Shown here: in pieces, positions 23,372 through 33,647 of the stretch
Numbering within the stretch: the first letter of the stretch is position 1
Layout: every line of letters starts with the position of its first letter
Assembly: GCA_015680905.1 (NCBI GenBank)
Contig: CM027383.1
Location: 40,794,501 to 40,858,500 of the forward strand
Length of the DNA: 64,000 nucleotides
Direction of reading: 5' to 3'
Origin: Coptis chinensis
Taxonomy: Eukaryota > Streptophyta > Magnoliopsida > Ranunculales > Ranunculaceae
Program-made: the position numbers and the translations under genes
The notes under the pieces: generated by a model
Told to the model about the DNA's origin: nothing
Databases searched by the model: none
The model's input: only the letters and a program-made list of their open reading frames with translations

Positions 23372-25185
23372 TCAACCCCCTACTTTGTTTCTATATTTTC
23401 CGTTCATAAACTCTGACCAATCCAAGTTTCCATTCAGTAAATTCCAAGCTAGTTTCATGAGCATAGATAGGTTTATGTCTCTGAGCTTCTGTAGTTCGAG
23501 ACCTCCCTCCTCCACTAGCAGACATACCTTTTGCCATTTCACTGTGATGAATTTCCTCTTCGCTGGGCTACCACTCCAAATGAAGTTCCTGATTATGCCC
23601 TCACATTCTTTGATCACCGACGCTGGCCATTTGTAAATTGCCATATTATGCACAGGTATACTGTTTAAAACATGCTTGGCCAGAACCACTCGACCCTTGA
23701 AGGATAACATCTTTCCAGCCCAGCTAGCTGCCCTTTTCCTAACCTTGTCAACCAGAGGAGCAAGAGATGCTCTTGTAACCCTCCCCACAGTTAAGGGAAC
23801 ACCCAAATAGTTTTCCAGGAAAAAGCCCTCTTTGATGCCCATGATTTCCTCAATGTCATGCTTCCTTCTGTGTGTCATTGGACTCAAGAAAATCTTACAT
23901 TTATCTTTGCTTATGAGCTGACCCAAGGGCAACTGGTAGGAGTCCAAAAGTTTCATGAGGTTAATGAGATGCTGCATGCTTGTGTTACAGAATATGAAGA
24001 TATCATCTGCAAACATAAGGTGTGTAGGACTGGAGTAGGCGCTCTGGATCACCATTATTTGTATTCTCTTGTTCACACAGAGCCATTCCAATCCTTTACT
24101 CAGACAGTCCTCTGCAAAGGCAAATAGTATCGGAGAGAGAGGGTCCCCTTGCCTAAGTCCCCTCTCCACTGTGAAGCATCCAATAGGGCCACCATTTAAG
24201 AGGATGGAGATTGAATTATTTGCAACTGCTCCCTGTATCCATCCTATCAGTTTCCCATCAAAGCCCATTCTATGCATAACTGCCTAGAGAAAGTTCCAAT
24301 CTAAAGTATCAAAGGCCTGTGATATATCCAGCTTGATGCCTATATTACCTCCTCTTCTCTTGACTTTCAGCTCATTAATAAGCTCAGAGGCCAACCCCAC
24401 TGCTTGAGCAGAGTTTCGGCTGGCAATGAACCCATATTACTCTTTTGTGATAATCCTCTGAGCGAAGATATTTAGTCGTGAAGCCAAGATTTTTGTAATG
24501 ACTTTGAAGCCGAAGTTTGCCAGACATATTGGTATATACCTATCCAACTGTTTTGCTCCCTTTTATTTTGGGATTAGAACCAAGAAGTTAGCATTAAAGT
24601 TGCTGGGAATGTGACTTCTGATGAAGAAGTATTGTACAGCTCTTATCATGTCCAACCCCATTATGTCCTAGTAAGTCTGAAAGAAATAGCCTGTGAACCC
24701 ATCCGGCCCTGGAGAGCTATATAGATTCAAATAAAAAACTCCTTCTTGATTTCCTCCTAAGGAGGCATCTTAATAAAGTTCTCATTGTCCTCCTCTGTTA
24801 CCGACCTTGGCATCAAATTAATAAGATAGTCATCCGGCTGCAACTCAACTCTCATCAGTTTCTTAGAAAACTGCTGCACAATGTATTCTCCGATATCCTT
24901 TTGGTTAGTAAGAATCTCCCCTTCTTTGTTTTCCAGTTCAGTGATGTAAGATTTGTTCCTGTTCATATCAGCTAAGGCATGGAAGAACTTTGTGCTCTTT
25001 TCCAGCTCGTTATCCCATTTAACCTTGGACTTCTGCCTCCAAAAAGACTCTTCTTGTTCCAGTAAGCCCTCTACTTTAGTCTCTTGATTTATAATTTCAT
25101 TGGCCAAAGCATCATTGTAATTCCTCTCCAATTCTTTTTGCATAATCTCCAGCGCCGCAGGCTCCTCTCTGACCTGTGTGCCCAA
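23372..25185 (-). pseudogene. LINE ORF2, reverse transcriptase
   Basis: The linker (25185-24757) leads into the RT core. On the minus strand I see GIKLDISQAFDTLDW (motif A, first Asp), a TAG at 24286-24284 where Gln is expected (FL*AVMHRMGF), GLRQGDPLSPILF (motif B), and LMFADDIFIF (motif C with the FADD catalytic pair). The frame 24277-23372 then runs 301 codons through thumb-like and NYLGVPL motifs. The polymerase would be catalytically complete but for the stops. Confidence 0.88.
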
Positions 25186-25206
25186 GTTCCCAAATATATT
25201 ACAATT

Positions 25207-25512
25207 CTAGGATTTCAATTTGCCTTTCAGACGTTTGAGTTTTTGTGCAAGCACAAATACTGAATGCCCTTCCATGGGCTCCGACCAGCTTTGTTTCACC
25301 AGATCCTCTAGGCTTGGATAGGTGGTCCACATCTTGAAAAATTTTAAAGGAACATTCCTGGGCTTTGGGATAGAAATCGACCAGCCAATAATGGGTGAGT
25401 GGTCAGAGTACAACTTACTCAGATCCCTATATCGCCAACCTGGGTGCAAGAGAATCCATTCGTTATTGTAAAATGCTCTGTCCAGCTTCCCCACCACCTT
25501 GTCAACTCCCAT
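25207..25512 (-). pseudogene. LINE ORF2, end of AP-endonuclease domain
   Basis: The frame reads KLDRAFYNNEWILLHPGW and later LYSDHSPI, the C-terminal catalytic motif (SDHSP) of the APE-type endonuclease that nicks target DNA. The N-terminal catalytic residues are absent because of the 5' truncation. Confidence 0.8.
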
Positions 25513-25515
25513 CTA

Positions 25516-26238
25516 CTCACACACTCATCATTATGCCAAGTTCTAGTATGTTATTCTCTCTTTGAAATGCATTAACTATTTTTTAATTTGTTTGCACCGA
25601 ATGCAATGTGATGGATACATTTATATGGTTATCCTTATTATATGTAGGTCTATATGGATTCTTTTAACTTATCCTTGTTGGTGAGTCTAATAGCATTAGT
25701 GATATTGCTCAAACATGCAAGAAGAAATACACTCCCAAGGAGAGTCCGTCACAAGATGTGCATTTCCTCACGTAGTGGATAAGATTTAGTTAGGGAGACT
25801 TTGAATGGTCCATCAAAACAAATTTTCCAATCGTTTAGGATGTGCAAAAGAATCTTTTCAAACATTGTGTAGTCATCTTCGAGAGAGAAGGTACTTGGCC
25901 AATAGTAAGCACCTACCTATGGAGTCATGAGAAAATGAAGATGTTCTTGTTAACACTTAGTCATAACACTCGTATGACACATGTAAGTTGGTTATTCCAA
26001 CATTCTGGAGAAACAATTCACAAGTACTGTCATGAAATGTTGAAAGCTATGATTGTGTTTTCCAAAGAGATGATTGTACCACCATATTGGGATGCCCCAG
26101 TTGGAGAACTTAGAAGTTATAAGAAACTTAGACAAGGAGCATTCAAAGGGGCTATTGGAGCATTAGATGGCACTCTCATTCATGCAGTTATTCCTCCTAG
26201 TAAACAGCTTACAGAGGCTAAGGTGGAAAAGATTGTTG
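25516..26238 (+). pseudogene. PIF/Harbinger transposase (DDE nuclease) fragment
   Basis: A plus-strand ORF (25842-26243) reads HYCHEMLKAMIVFSKEMIVPP-like helices and then GAIGALDGTLIHAVIPPSKQ, which matches the first catalytic Asp motif (GxxDGTxI) of the HARBI1/PIF nuclease. The protein stops soon after, and the C-terminal Asp and Glu motifs are missing: the next residues do not match the family and gag of the host element resumes at about 26239. The segment marks the right end of the large insertion. Confidence 0.72.
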
Positions 26239-27232
26239 GCTGACCACCCCTGCCTCTATTTGCACCGCCATGACCACGTCCTCTAGGAGCCATGCCATAA
26301 CCAACACCCAAATGGTTCGGCTGAAGAAAAGGACCCTCCTGCATGTTATTTACTGGCGGTAGACCGTGTAGCTGATGTTGGCCCATAGGTTGCACTTGCG
26401 GTTGTACAATAACATGTTGTCTCTGAGGGGGAACAAATCGCTCCAATGGTTGGAGTTGTGGTAAACCTGGCACAGAATTAGGTCTTCCCCCACGCTGAGG
26501 AGGAATAACAGCTGGAAGATTAAAAGGTTCACGAACTAATGGAGGAACCTCGACTGGATGGTCATGCTAGAGCCATTGTTCAACTCGTTTCTGGCCTGTT
26601 ATTGCAACTGTATCAGTAAGACCTGGATGAGGAGTCGAGTGACCAGACCGAACATCAAAAGGACGCAGTGGTTGGTACTGGTCTGCAACCTGTTCTAGCA
26701 AGATAGTATCTGTGGGTGCTGGAATTACTGTAGTGTCTACTGGTGTAGTTGCAGTGACCAAGGTAGGAGGTGAGAGTACTGTAGTCACAATAGGCGCACC
26801 CACCACTTCAAGACCCTACGGCGTTGGAGTAGTCTGAAGATGAGAAACCTCTTGCTATGGACAGAATGATTGAGGCACATATCCCAGGTTTGGGTTTGGC
26901 CCATAAGGAGGAACATAATGATATTGACTAGGGTTCCAAGACTGATAATAAAGAGAACAACCCTGATACATCATCTGCTGCTGATAGAGATCTGGATAAT
27001 AGCCGAATGGCATAGAAACTGGTGGTGTCTGAAAACTTTGAGAAGACGCCATTAATGGTGGAACCTGTGACGGCTGCTGAAAAGGTAAACTAACTTCTGG
27101 AGAAACCCTAGAATTTTGTTGTTAGGCGGCTAGAAGTGCATTCAAGGTTTCTTGCATAGCTTCAAACTTGGTATTCAAACCCTGATAATTTTTTTCTAGG
27201 TGTTCCATCTCTGGTTTCTTGATATACGGCAT
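26239..27232 (-). pseudogene. gag: gag, N-terminal Gln/Pro/Tyr-rich part
   Basis: On the minus strand the frame begins at ATG 27232-27230 (MPYIKKPEMEHLEKNYQGLN, a short coiled coil) and continues through a Q/P/Y-rich region to an Arg/Gly-rich end (APRGRGHGGANRGRGGQP), where the 12.9-kb insertion begins. Four in-frame stops interrupt it: a TAA near 27124 and TAGs at 26857-26855, 26818-26816 and 26569-26567, in Gln-rich context. It is the amino-terminal half of the same gag seen at 10950-11862. Confidence 0.8.
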
Positions 27233-27426
27233 AAAAATTAAAACTTTGATCTTGAAAGAAGACAAAGACAGAAAATTAATTTTCGGGCTAACAGTAACAC
27301 GATGAATAGTAATGTGTGAATAGTGTTTCTGATGAACAATGTTTCGTGAATAGTACTGATGAACAGTAACATGAAAAATTAAAACGAATAAGAAAAAGAA
27401 AAATTAGATTTTACTTAGGAACGATT

Positions 27427-27441
27427 CGTGCTCCGATACCA
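27427..27441 (-). promoter_or_regulatory. Primer-binding site, initiator-tRNA-Met type
   Basis: On the minus strand, two bases inside the 5' LTR, TGGTATCGGAGC differs by one base from TGGTATCAGAGC, complementary to the 3' end of initiator tRNA-Met. Confidence 0.85.
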
Positions 27442-27443
27442 AA

Positions 27444-27711
27444 TGATGTAGATTAAACTGGCGGAAGCTTCAGTTTATCAAATTTACTCTTGAATTAAAC
27501 AAAACAACTAAAACTAAAACAAATCTTTATTTCTCTCTGAAATATTCTTAATAACACAACTCTCCCTAAACCCTAATTACCAGCCCATTATTTATACTAA
27601 TCCTAAAAATTCTAAACCAATAGGAACACGACATGTGTCAACAACTAAAATAAAATAATTAAACTAGTGGGCGCGCGGCCCATGGGATTGACCATGTTGA
27701 TGTCCGCATCA
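27444..27711 (-). repeat. 5' LTR of the gag-only element
   Basis: A 268-bp copy of the LTR at 10648-10915, followed outside by the target duplication gtatc. Few differences between the LTRs mean the insertion is fairly recent, although much material has since nested inside. Confidence 0.93.
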
Positions 27712-27841
27712 GTATCCCTTTCTCTTCTATTTCCTTCTGTAATTTATTCCAAGTCTTGTTGACTTCCAAGGGTACATATAGCAATTCTCTTTGGAATCTT
27801 AATACTTCATCAACACGGTTGTCTTTGTTATCTACACAATC
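27712..27841 (-). pseudogene. Exon of the unrecognised host gene, upstream of the retrotransposon break
   Basis: On the minus strand a good acceptor (tcttctgtcag) opens an exon reading DCVDNKDNRVDEVLRFQREL, then LLYVPLEVNKTWNKLQKEIE, running into the gtatc target site. The pieces at 10576-10647 and 10420-10497 are the downstream continuation. The protein is not recognised; charged, helix-rich sequence. Confidence 0.45.
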
Positions 27842-28255
27842 CTGACAGAAGAGACGTGGGCTTAGTTAAGAGACAAGGGAACCCAAGGCGTGATCCCCAG
27901 TTTAACATCGACTAACCCAAACTCAACATAAGTTTCAAGATCCTAAGCCAAGCCGGGACACTTTCCCACACTTGCAGCATCATATAATAGTATCTAGCCC
28001 TACACCGAATTAGCTTAATCTTGGTATTCTAGTTATTAGATGTTACTGCAGTTGCAGTTGCATTTGCAGTTGCATCTGCAATTTGTTCTTCTATCTTGCG
28101 GGTCTCTAGCCACTAACCATGCCTTGGGAAAAAAATAAAAATAATAATGCTGAATGTTATGAGGCATATATATCTAGTCATAGAAATAGGGAACAACAAC
28201 ATAATATACCTGACAGACATTCAAAATCTTGAGATTCTTATAACTTTATAAGCAA
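27842..28255. other. Probable intron/intergenic, with short (gttgca)n tract
   Basis: Non-coding, with a small GTTGCA/GTTGCATCTGCA simple repeat at 28050-28082. It may be an intron of the minus-strand gene if the ORF at 28471-28779 is its upstream exon. Confidence 0.4.
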
Positions 28256-28265
28256 AACAATTCCT

Positions 28266-28392
28266 TTTTTTTTCTGGTAAAAACTAACTTTTTATATATT
28301 AACAAGTCTATTTGTACATACACCCAACATGTCAGAAAGTAAAAAATTACAAAGGAAAGAAGGGGGAGAACTACTCCAACTGTTAATAGCAT
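28266..28392 (-). mobile_element. Very short LINE tail (127 bp) with target duplication
   Basis: A T run (28266-28273) followed by CTGGTAAAAACTAAC resembles the 3' terminus of the LINE at 21846. The exact 10-bp repeat aacaattcct flanks it (28256-28265 and 28393-28402). This is an extreme 5'-truncated, minus-strand insertion. Confidence 0.75.
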
Positions 28393-28470
28393 AACAATTC
28401 CTATTAACTAAATATATTTCCATTTACTGGAAAACTGAACCAGACAAATGGTGTTGCTGATTCCTCTTTT

Positions 28471-28779
28471 TCATACGTTGTCATCATGTTGAAAGGATTG
28501 AATTTCACCAATATCTTCCATCACAAGATCCACAAAGGAAACAGCGTTCCCTTCAAATGTTAAATTATTACCCGCTACCATAGCAGAAACTGGAGCAGTG
28601 ATCAAGCTAGTGATATTGCTTTCAATAGGAAATGACCATCCCACATAAGATTCGAGCAATTCCAACTTGCAAACAAATTTTAAACCCAGCCTTACTCTTT
28701 CGTCATATTCTTCGACAGGGCTCTTGACAATGTGATTTAATATGGCCTTGGGGAGTTGGTTGGGAAGTACACGCAACAT
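28471..28779 (-). CDS. Hypothetical protein or exon, 102 codons
   Basis: A minus-strand frame with balanced composition (MLRVLPNQLPKAILNHIVKS, later RLGLKFVCKLELLESYVGWS) and an acidic end. It looks like real coding sequence, perhaps an upstream exon of the minus-strand gene at 27712-27841, but I do not recognise the family and cannot link them by splice sites. Confidence 0.35.
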   Translation of the reverse strand: MLRVLPNQLPKAILNHIVKSPVEEYDERVRLGLKFVCKLELLESYVGWSFPIESNITSLITAPVSAMVAGNNLTFEGNAVSFVDLVMEDIGEIQSFQHDDNV

Positions 28780-29020
28780 GTTAACAAATAGTAACTTAAT
28801 CTTGTTAGAAAGTTGTTATACTGACGTACATGATCTATGTCTCTCGTGCATGTAATTGAAAGTGGTAATTAAAATTATAAGTGATCTTGCTTCAATCCTG
28901 TTATTTATGATACTAATTTGTTGCATGAAAGTACTTTGTTCTGCTTTTGACCTTAAGTGTGGTTGCTCCAGTTTTTAGTTTGATGCTTCTTCGGAGAGTT
29001 CAAACTTCGAATCCTTAGGC

Positions 29021-30480
29021 GTGGTTGTTCAAACTTCTAACTTTGCTCAATTTATAAAGGTTTGGTTTTTTATCCACAGTACCAGCGTCGTGATAATAGA
29101 GGAGTATATTTTACTGAAGAAGATGGGTTTGACCATGCAACTCAAGACTCTGACCATGATGCTTCTACCCAACGAGGATCTCGTCAAAGAAGAGGAAGAC
29201 AAAGGAGAGCAGATCCTACACAGAGCACGGACTCCAGCAATTGCTTTTATGGGCAAGGGTCGTCTACTGGGGTCGAGATGTCTGTTGAGGAGTTGGCGGG
29301 CCAATTTGGAGGATTGTTTTCTTACGATCAGCCTTATAGATATTCTTCTACTGGTTCAAATATGGTTGAATATTCTACAGATTCTTCATATGCGAATCTT
29401 CCAGAAGAATATTCACGTTCCCAATATTATGGAAATTGGAATAATCCTCAAGCATACTCTACTGCTTCCACCTCTGCTCCTTCATAACAATATACGTCCT
29501 CTCAGTCTTATGGAGATTGGAATGCTCCATCTCACAAGTATTCTACTGAATCTACATTTGTGCTACCTTCAGAACAATATGTACCTCCTCGTCAGTCTTA
29601 TGGAGGATGGAATGAAGGGGACCAAAGTATGGAAGATGTTCAGCTATTCTCGGGCCATAGTGTGGACATGCCTCCACCTGCATAGGGAACTATATGGGAA
29701 CCTATGAGTTGACCATTATTGAGGAAACTGGGTATCCGATTATTGGTTATCTTAAATTGTGTGGTAAGAACTTGGATCAGTCAGCATACAACTTGTACGT
29801 GGAAAATTTTAAGAATTGGTTCGGCCAAACCCTCACTTGGAACTAGTATTGTAATGGTTTTCTTCTTGAATCTGCATTACATGGTGTCGAAGGCATTCAA
29901 GAAGGCCGCAAATTATTCTGGCAGTAGTCTTCTTTGTAATGGTTTGGAGTGTAAGCCTCTATTGGTTTGGAATAAAGTTGAAGTGTCTTTGTATTGGATG
30001 TCGGTTTTTTATCATGTTTAATGGTTTGGAGTGTCAGCCTCTCTATAAAGTTTGAGTGGCTTTATATTGGTTCACGGTTTTTTATCATGTTAGAGTTTTT
30101 TATTTTAATGGTTTAATTAATAAAGATTTGTTTTTATTTAATTGTCATTTTAATACGTACATAAATTGACTTCTAATTATTGTATTCTTGAATTTGTTAA
30201 CAAACAACAATGGATAATTGCCAACTTGTCCTCGATAATGCTTTCATAGAAATCAATAGGAGTTTGAACAGTTTATATTTTGAAACGAACGTGTTAAAGG
30301 TACAGATCGTTGTGTTATTCACAACTATGGAGATAAATACAGCAAATGATGGTAATATTTTTCGAAATGAAGGAAACAATATCTTACAACGTATTAAGGA
30401 TACTATAGAGAAATGTGTGTTAACTCGAAAATGTGTGTTAACTCTGACATTGTGGAATATAAAGTAAAAGACATTCAACA
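29021..30480 (+). pseudogene. S/Y/Q-rich ORF of unknown, probably transposon, origin
   Basis: The frame 29062-29487 starts with an acidic and Arg-rich stretch (SRQRRGRQRRADPTQ) and continues past one TAA to about 29684 with three degenerate repeats of roughly 30 residues that each contain a YG(N/D/G)WN core. A later frame, 30210-30467, is a separate helix-rich piece. Sequence after it, at 30780-30895, matches 13790-13915 inside the gag insertion, so this is likely one half of a dispersed repeat. I cannot assign a family; the tail of a hAT- or Harbinger-type protein is only a guess. Confidence 0.35.
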
Positions 30481-30779
30481 AAGGCTAGCAATCCATAATG
30501 AAGGCACAGACTCGAGCTCTTCCACATGTGAGTCCCGAATGTCACCAGAGTAGTAATTTGTTGTATCTCATGTACTGTAATTTCATTTTGTGTAACTTTC
30601 ATTTATTTTATTTCATGTATTTTGTTATGGAAGTGGATATGTAATGTTATTTAATGTGGTTGTTGAATATCTTGGAAGTGGATATGTAAGTTATATATAT
30701 ATATATATAATATGTATTTTGTTGTTAAAGTGGAGTAGTGGAGTATATATATACATATCTTGGACATGTTGAAATGTTG

Positions 30780-30895
30780 AATCAATGAGAATTGTATTAT
30801 TTTGATTTTCAGGTTATGACAGAATTTACGTGTTTTAAATGTTGAAAATACAGAGGAGACTCTGTCGGATTTTATTAAAAAAAAATGATGATTTA
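30780..30895 (+). repeat. Copy of the repeat at 13790-13915
   Basis: Both share GTATTxTTTTGATTTTCAGG, TTATGACA and a GTTGAAAATA...AGAGACTCTG...GGATT segment ending in an A run and ATGATGAT. The two copies are in the same orientation. Confidence 0.75.
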
Positions 30896-31779
30896 TCATT
30901 GATTTTAATTAATTAAAATTGAACGTAGTCCTATTAACGATTTGTAATATTTTTTTAATCCTTTAATCCTGAGGTGTTACAACTAGTGTAGTAATTTGTG
31001 TGACTTTTTAAATATTTGAAATTTAAAATATGACTTTATAGCGACATATAACCATCCTAAATATGTACAAATAAGTTAGTTAGTATTTTTTAGCATTATA
31101 GAGTTGTTCACATTAAAAGTATGACCACATTCAAATAAAATATAGATGATTTGTGGATATTTGAGCGATATTTGTCGATATATCCACGATATTTGCAGTT
31201 AGCAATACTCACACAGAGTCTAGCGATATTTGGCGATATCTATCGGTATATCCACGATATTTGCAGATGCCCCAATATAATATATCTCCACATAGGGAGA
31301 TATATCCCCGATATATATCCATAAATCAGGGGGTCAATATTTTGCCATATCTTGATATTTTGTACTATGGTTGAGACTGGAATATAGAATCGTAACATGT
31401 AGATAACGATTGGTCAAGATATGGGTGATTCTAACCAATTAATAATAGAAGTAATTTCTTAGCCTCATTTTGTATTATGCATATGAAATATTGACTATTG
31501 AGTACATATTATGGATTGAAACTTCTAAAGGCAATCTTCTGAAAACTATGCAATTTAGTCATACTATTATGCATGTCTCCATGTACCATTGTTGATAGGC
31601 TAGAGGCTGGACTCTGTAGTTTATTCTGTAGCTCTGTTAAGTTATGCATGCATACTTCTGCACCATGTCTTGAATCCCTGGAAAGGCCACCAGGAACTCC
31701 GGCGCTTGTGTTTTACTAAGCAGTTTATTCACCACCAACTCTAATGTCGTCATGTACCTGTGTTACAATGTTTTATATA
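30896..31779. other. Non-coding, with a short duplication of CGATAT-rich sequence
   Basis: At 31160-31265 the phrase CGATATTTG...ATCCACGATATTTGCAG occurs twice about 70 bp apart. Nothing else is recognised; no gene. Confidence 0.5.
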
Positions 31780-32510
31780 TAGTGAGTATACCATGTCCCA
31801 CAACTTTACATACAACATGAATTATAACATAGTTTTTTGTAGATGTGTTCAACTAACCATGAAAATTACATCTATAAAATTTCATCTCATTTGATAATGT
31901 TTAACTATGTCACAAGATGATTGCAAAATAGAAAAATCTAAATCGTTAAAAAAAATTCAAAGTTTACAACAACTTTTAACTAGGTTAGAAATTTCTAAAT
32001 GAGACGAATTATCTACGGTTAGTAGATCATATCCACAAATTATTAACACTTAATTCATCTTGTAAGGGGGTGTGGTATAAACTATGGTATAAAAAGTATG
32101 ATAAACGGAACCTGCTCGTATACCACACCTCCCTATAAGATGAGTTAAGTGCTAATAATTTGTAGATATATACGAGTAGGTTCCGTTTACCATAGTTTAT
32201 ATCACACCTCCCTACAAGATGAGTTAAGTGCTAATAATTTGTGGATACGATCTACTAACCATTGATAACATCTCCACAAAAATTCGTCTCATTTAGAAAT
32301 CTCTAACCTAGTTAAAAATTATTCTCAATTTTGATTCTTTTTAAACGGCTCAAAATTTTCAATTTTGCAATCATCTTTTGACATAGTTAAACATTATCAA
32401 ATGAGTTAAAATTTTGTAGAGGTGATCTTCATGGTTAGTTGAACACATCTACAAAAAAATAGATTATAATTCATGCTGTACATAAAGTTGTGGAGCATGG
32501 TATAAACTAT
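31780..32510. mobile_element. Large fold-back element with about 350-bp arms
   Basis: The left arm (about 31780-32125) is an imperfect inverted repeat of the right arm (about 32168-32510). The outer match is ATACCATGTCCCACAACTTT against its complement near 32485-32505, and the inner match is GGAACCTGCTCGTATA against TATACGAGTAGGTTCC. The centre contains a CCTCCCTATAAGATGAGTTA motif that recurs 75 bp later in the right arm. There is no coding capacity. RNA from it would form a long hairpin. Confidence 0.85.
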
Positions 32511-32552
32511 GGTATAAAAAGTGTGGTAAAAGGAACCTGCTCCTATATATAC

Positions 32553-32782
32553 AGCCCAGCTCTTAAACAGACGTCCGTTTACGGACATGTTATATAGTGT
32601 CTTACTCAGCTTATACAATGTCTTACACAACTTATATAGTGTCATATATAAGCATAAATTAAAAAGTTAATAAGCGTAAATTAAACAAGTTGTTCAAGAC
32701 ACTATATAAGCTGTTCATGACACTATATAAGCTATTCAAGACACATGTCCATAAACGGATTAGTCCGTTTAAGAGCCGGGCT
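32553..32782. mobile_element. MITE, 230 bp, hairpin-forming
   Basis: Ends are inverted repeats: AGCCCAGCTCTTAAAC on the left and AGCCCGGCTCTTAAAC read from the right, continuing imperfectly through TCCGTTTAxGGACATG. Internal TATATAGTGTCTT motifs are also palindromically placed. Flanks are TATATA-rich, so the target duplication cannot be resolved. Superfamily not assigned. Confidence 0.78.
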
Positions 32783-32801
32783 ACATATATATGTCCGTAA
32801 A

Positions 32802-33235
32802 CAATCAAGTGTTTTACATTCATTCCAATGCAAGCTCACACGTAGATGTATTCAATAAAGTGTTATGCATTCATTCTAATGCCAGCTCACACGTAGATGC
32901 ATTCAATCAAGTGTACGTGTTGCATTCAATCTAATGCAAGCTCGCTTGTAGATGCGTTCATTCAATCAATCAAGTGTTTTGTATTCATTATAATGCAAGC
33001 TCTCTTGTAGATGCGTTCATTCAATCAATTAAGTGTTTTGCATTCATTCTAATGCAAGCTTGCTTGTAGATGCATGCATTCAATCAATTAAGTGTTTTGC
33101 ATTCATTATAATGCAAGCTCGCTTATAGATGGGTTCATTCAATCAATCAAGTGTTTTGCATTCATTCTAATGCAAGCTCACACGTAGATGCATTCAATCT
33201 AGTGTTTTGCATTCATTCTAATGAAAGCTCGCTAG
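32802..33235. repeat. Minisatellite, units about 50-60 bp, 8 copies
   Basis: Units read CAAGTGTTTTGCATTCATTC TAATGCAAGCTC, then either ACACGTAGATGCATTCAAT (short form) or GCTTGTAGATGCGTTCATTC AATCAAT (long form). The short form lies at the two ends and the long form in the middle, as expected if the array grew by unequal exchange of inner units. Confidence 0.88.
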
Positions 33236-33647
33236 TGACAGTCTATCTACTCAAGACAGACTCACCAAGAATAACAAGATATTTAGAAGAACAAGGAAGA
33301 ATACAACTAACTTTGAGATTGTAAGGGCTATAGCTTGTGATGTTATTTATGCTTTGAGGAACGAGAGAAACTGCAAAAGATTCAAGAAGAGGTTCCACTC
33401 TCCTTCTCCGGTTCTAAATGATATAATTAATGAAGAAAATGAAACTATATATATTTACAGATAGAGCTCAAAAATGTTGACAACACAAGGGCTACAAGGC
33501 TTATGGTAACATGTATGCACCCAGCTGAGAACTAATCTTACACAGTTGTCTCCTCTTGTTGTTGAACTAGTGAACAACAACACATTTGCCCTCCTTGCTG
33601 AGATGGATGAGAACACACATGATGTTATCCCTATTGTTAGTTCTTCT
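33236..33647. other. Unassigned sequence between minisatellite and LINE remnant
   Basis: No gene, terminus or repeat recognised. Confidence 0.5.

Larger units (their letters stand above)
21846..25515 (-). mobile_element. L1-type LINE, 5'-truncated (3670 bp)
   Basis: The minus-strand element ends in a poly(A) tail (T run at 21846-21862) and is flanked by a target duplication, ctcacacac (21837-21845 and 25516-25524). The 5' end is cut inside the endonuclease domain, as usual for LINEs after incomplete reverse transcription. Domains in order on the minus strand: endonuclease end, linker, reverse transcriptase, zf-RVT, RNase H. Several stops interrupt the ORF. Confidence 0.9.
10648..27711 (-). 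mobile_element. Gag-only LTR retrotransposon (TR-GAG-like), complete, with nested insertions
   Basis: Two 268-bp LTRs (10648-10915 and 27444-27711) begin TGATG and end CATCA and differ by only a few bases. Both outer flanks carry the same 5-bp target duplication, gtatc (10643-10647 and 27712-27716). A primer-binding site and a polypurine tract mark the minus-strand orientation. The coding part between them is gag only: N-terminal Q/P-rich region, central gag domain, degenerate CCHC knuckle, then directly the polypurine tract. No protease, RT or integrase is present, so it must have used enzymes of a partner element. Its own sequence totals about 2.8 kb; the rest is nested insertions at 11863-13173 and about 13303-26238. 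Confidence 0.9.

Noticed and set aside
13303..26238. Helitron capture as explanation of the large insertion
   Set aside because: Minus-strand start TCTTTTCC after an A fits a Helitron 5' end, but the opposite edge has no CTRR or hairpin.
29047..29304. 85-codon minus-strand ORF
   Set aside because: Shadow of the S/Y-rich plus-strand frame.
32802..33235. CRISPR-like array
   Set aside because: Units are contiguous and similar throughout, with no unique spacers, in a plant nuclear context; it is a minisatellite.
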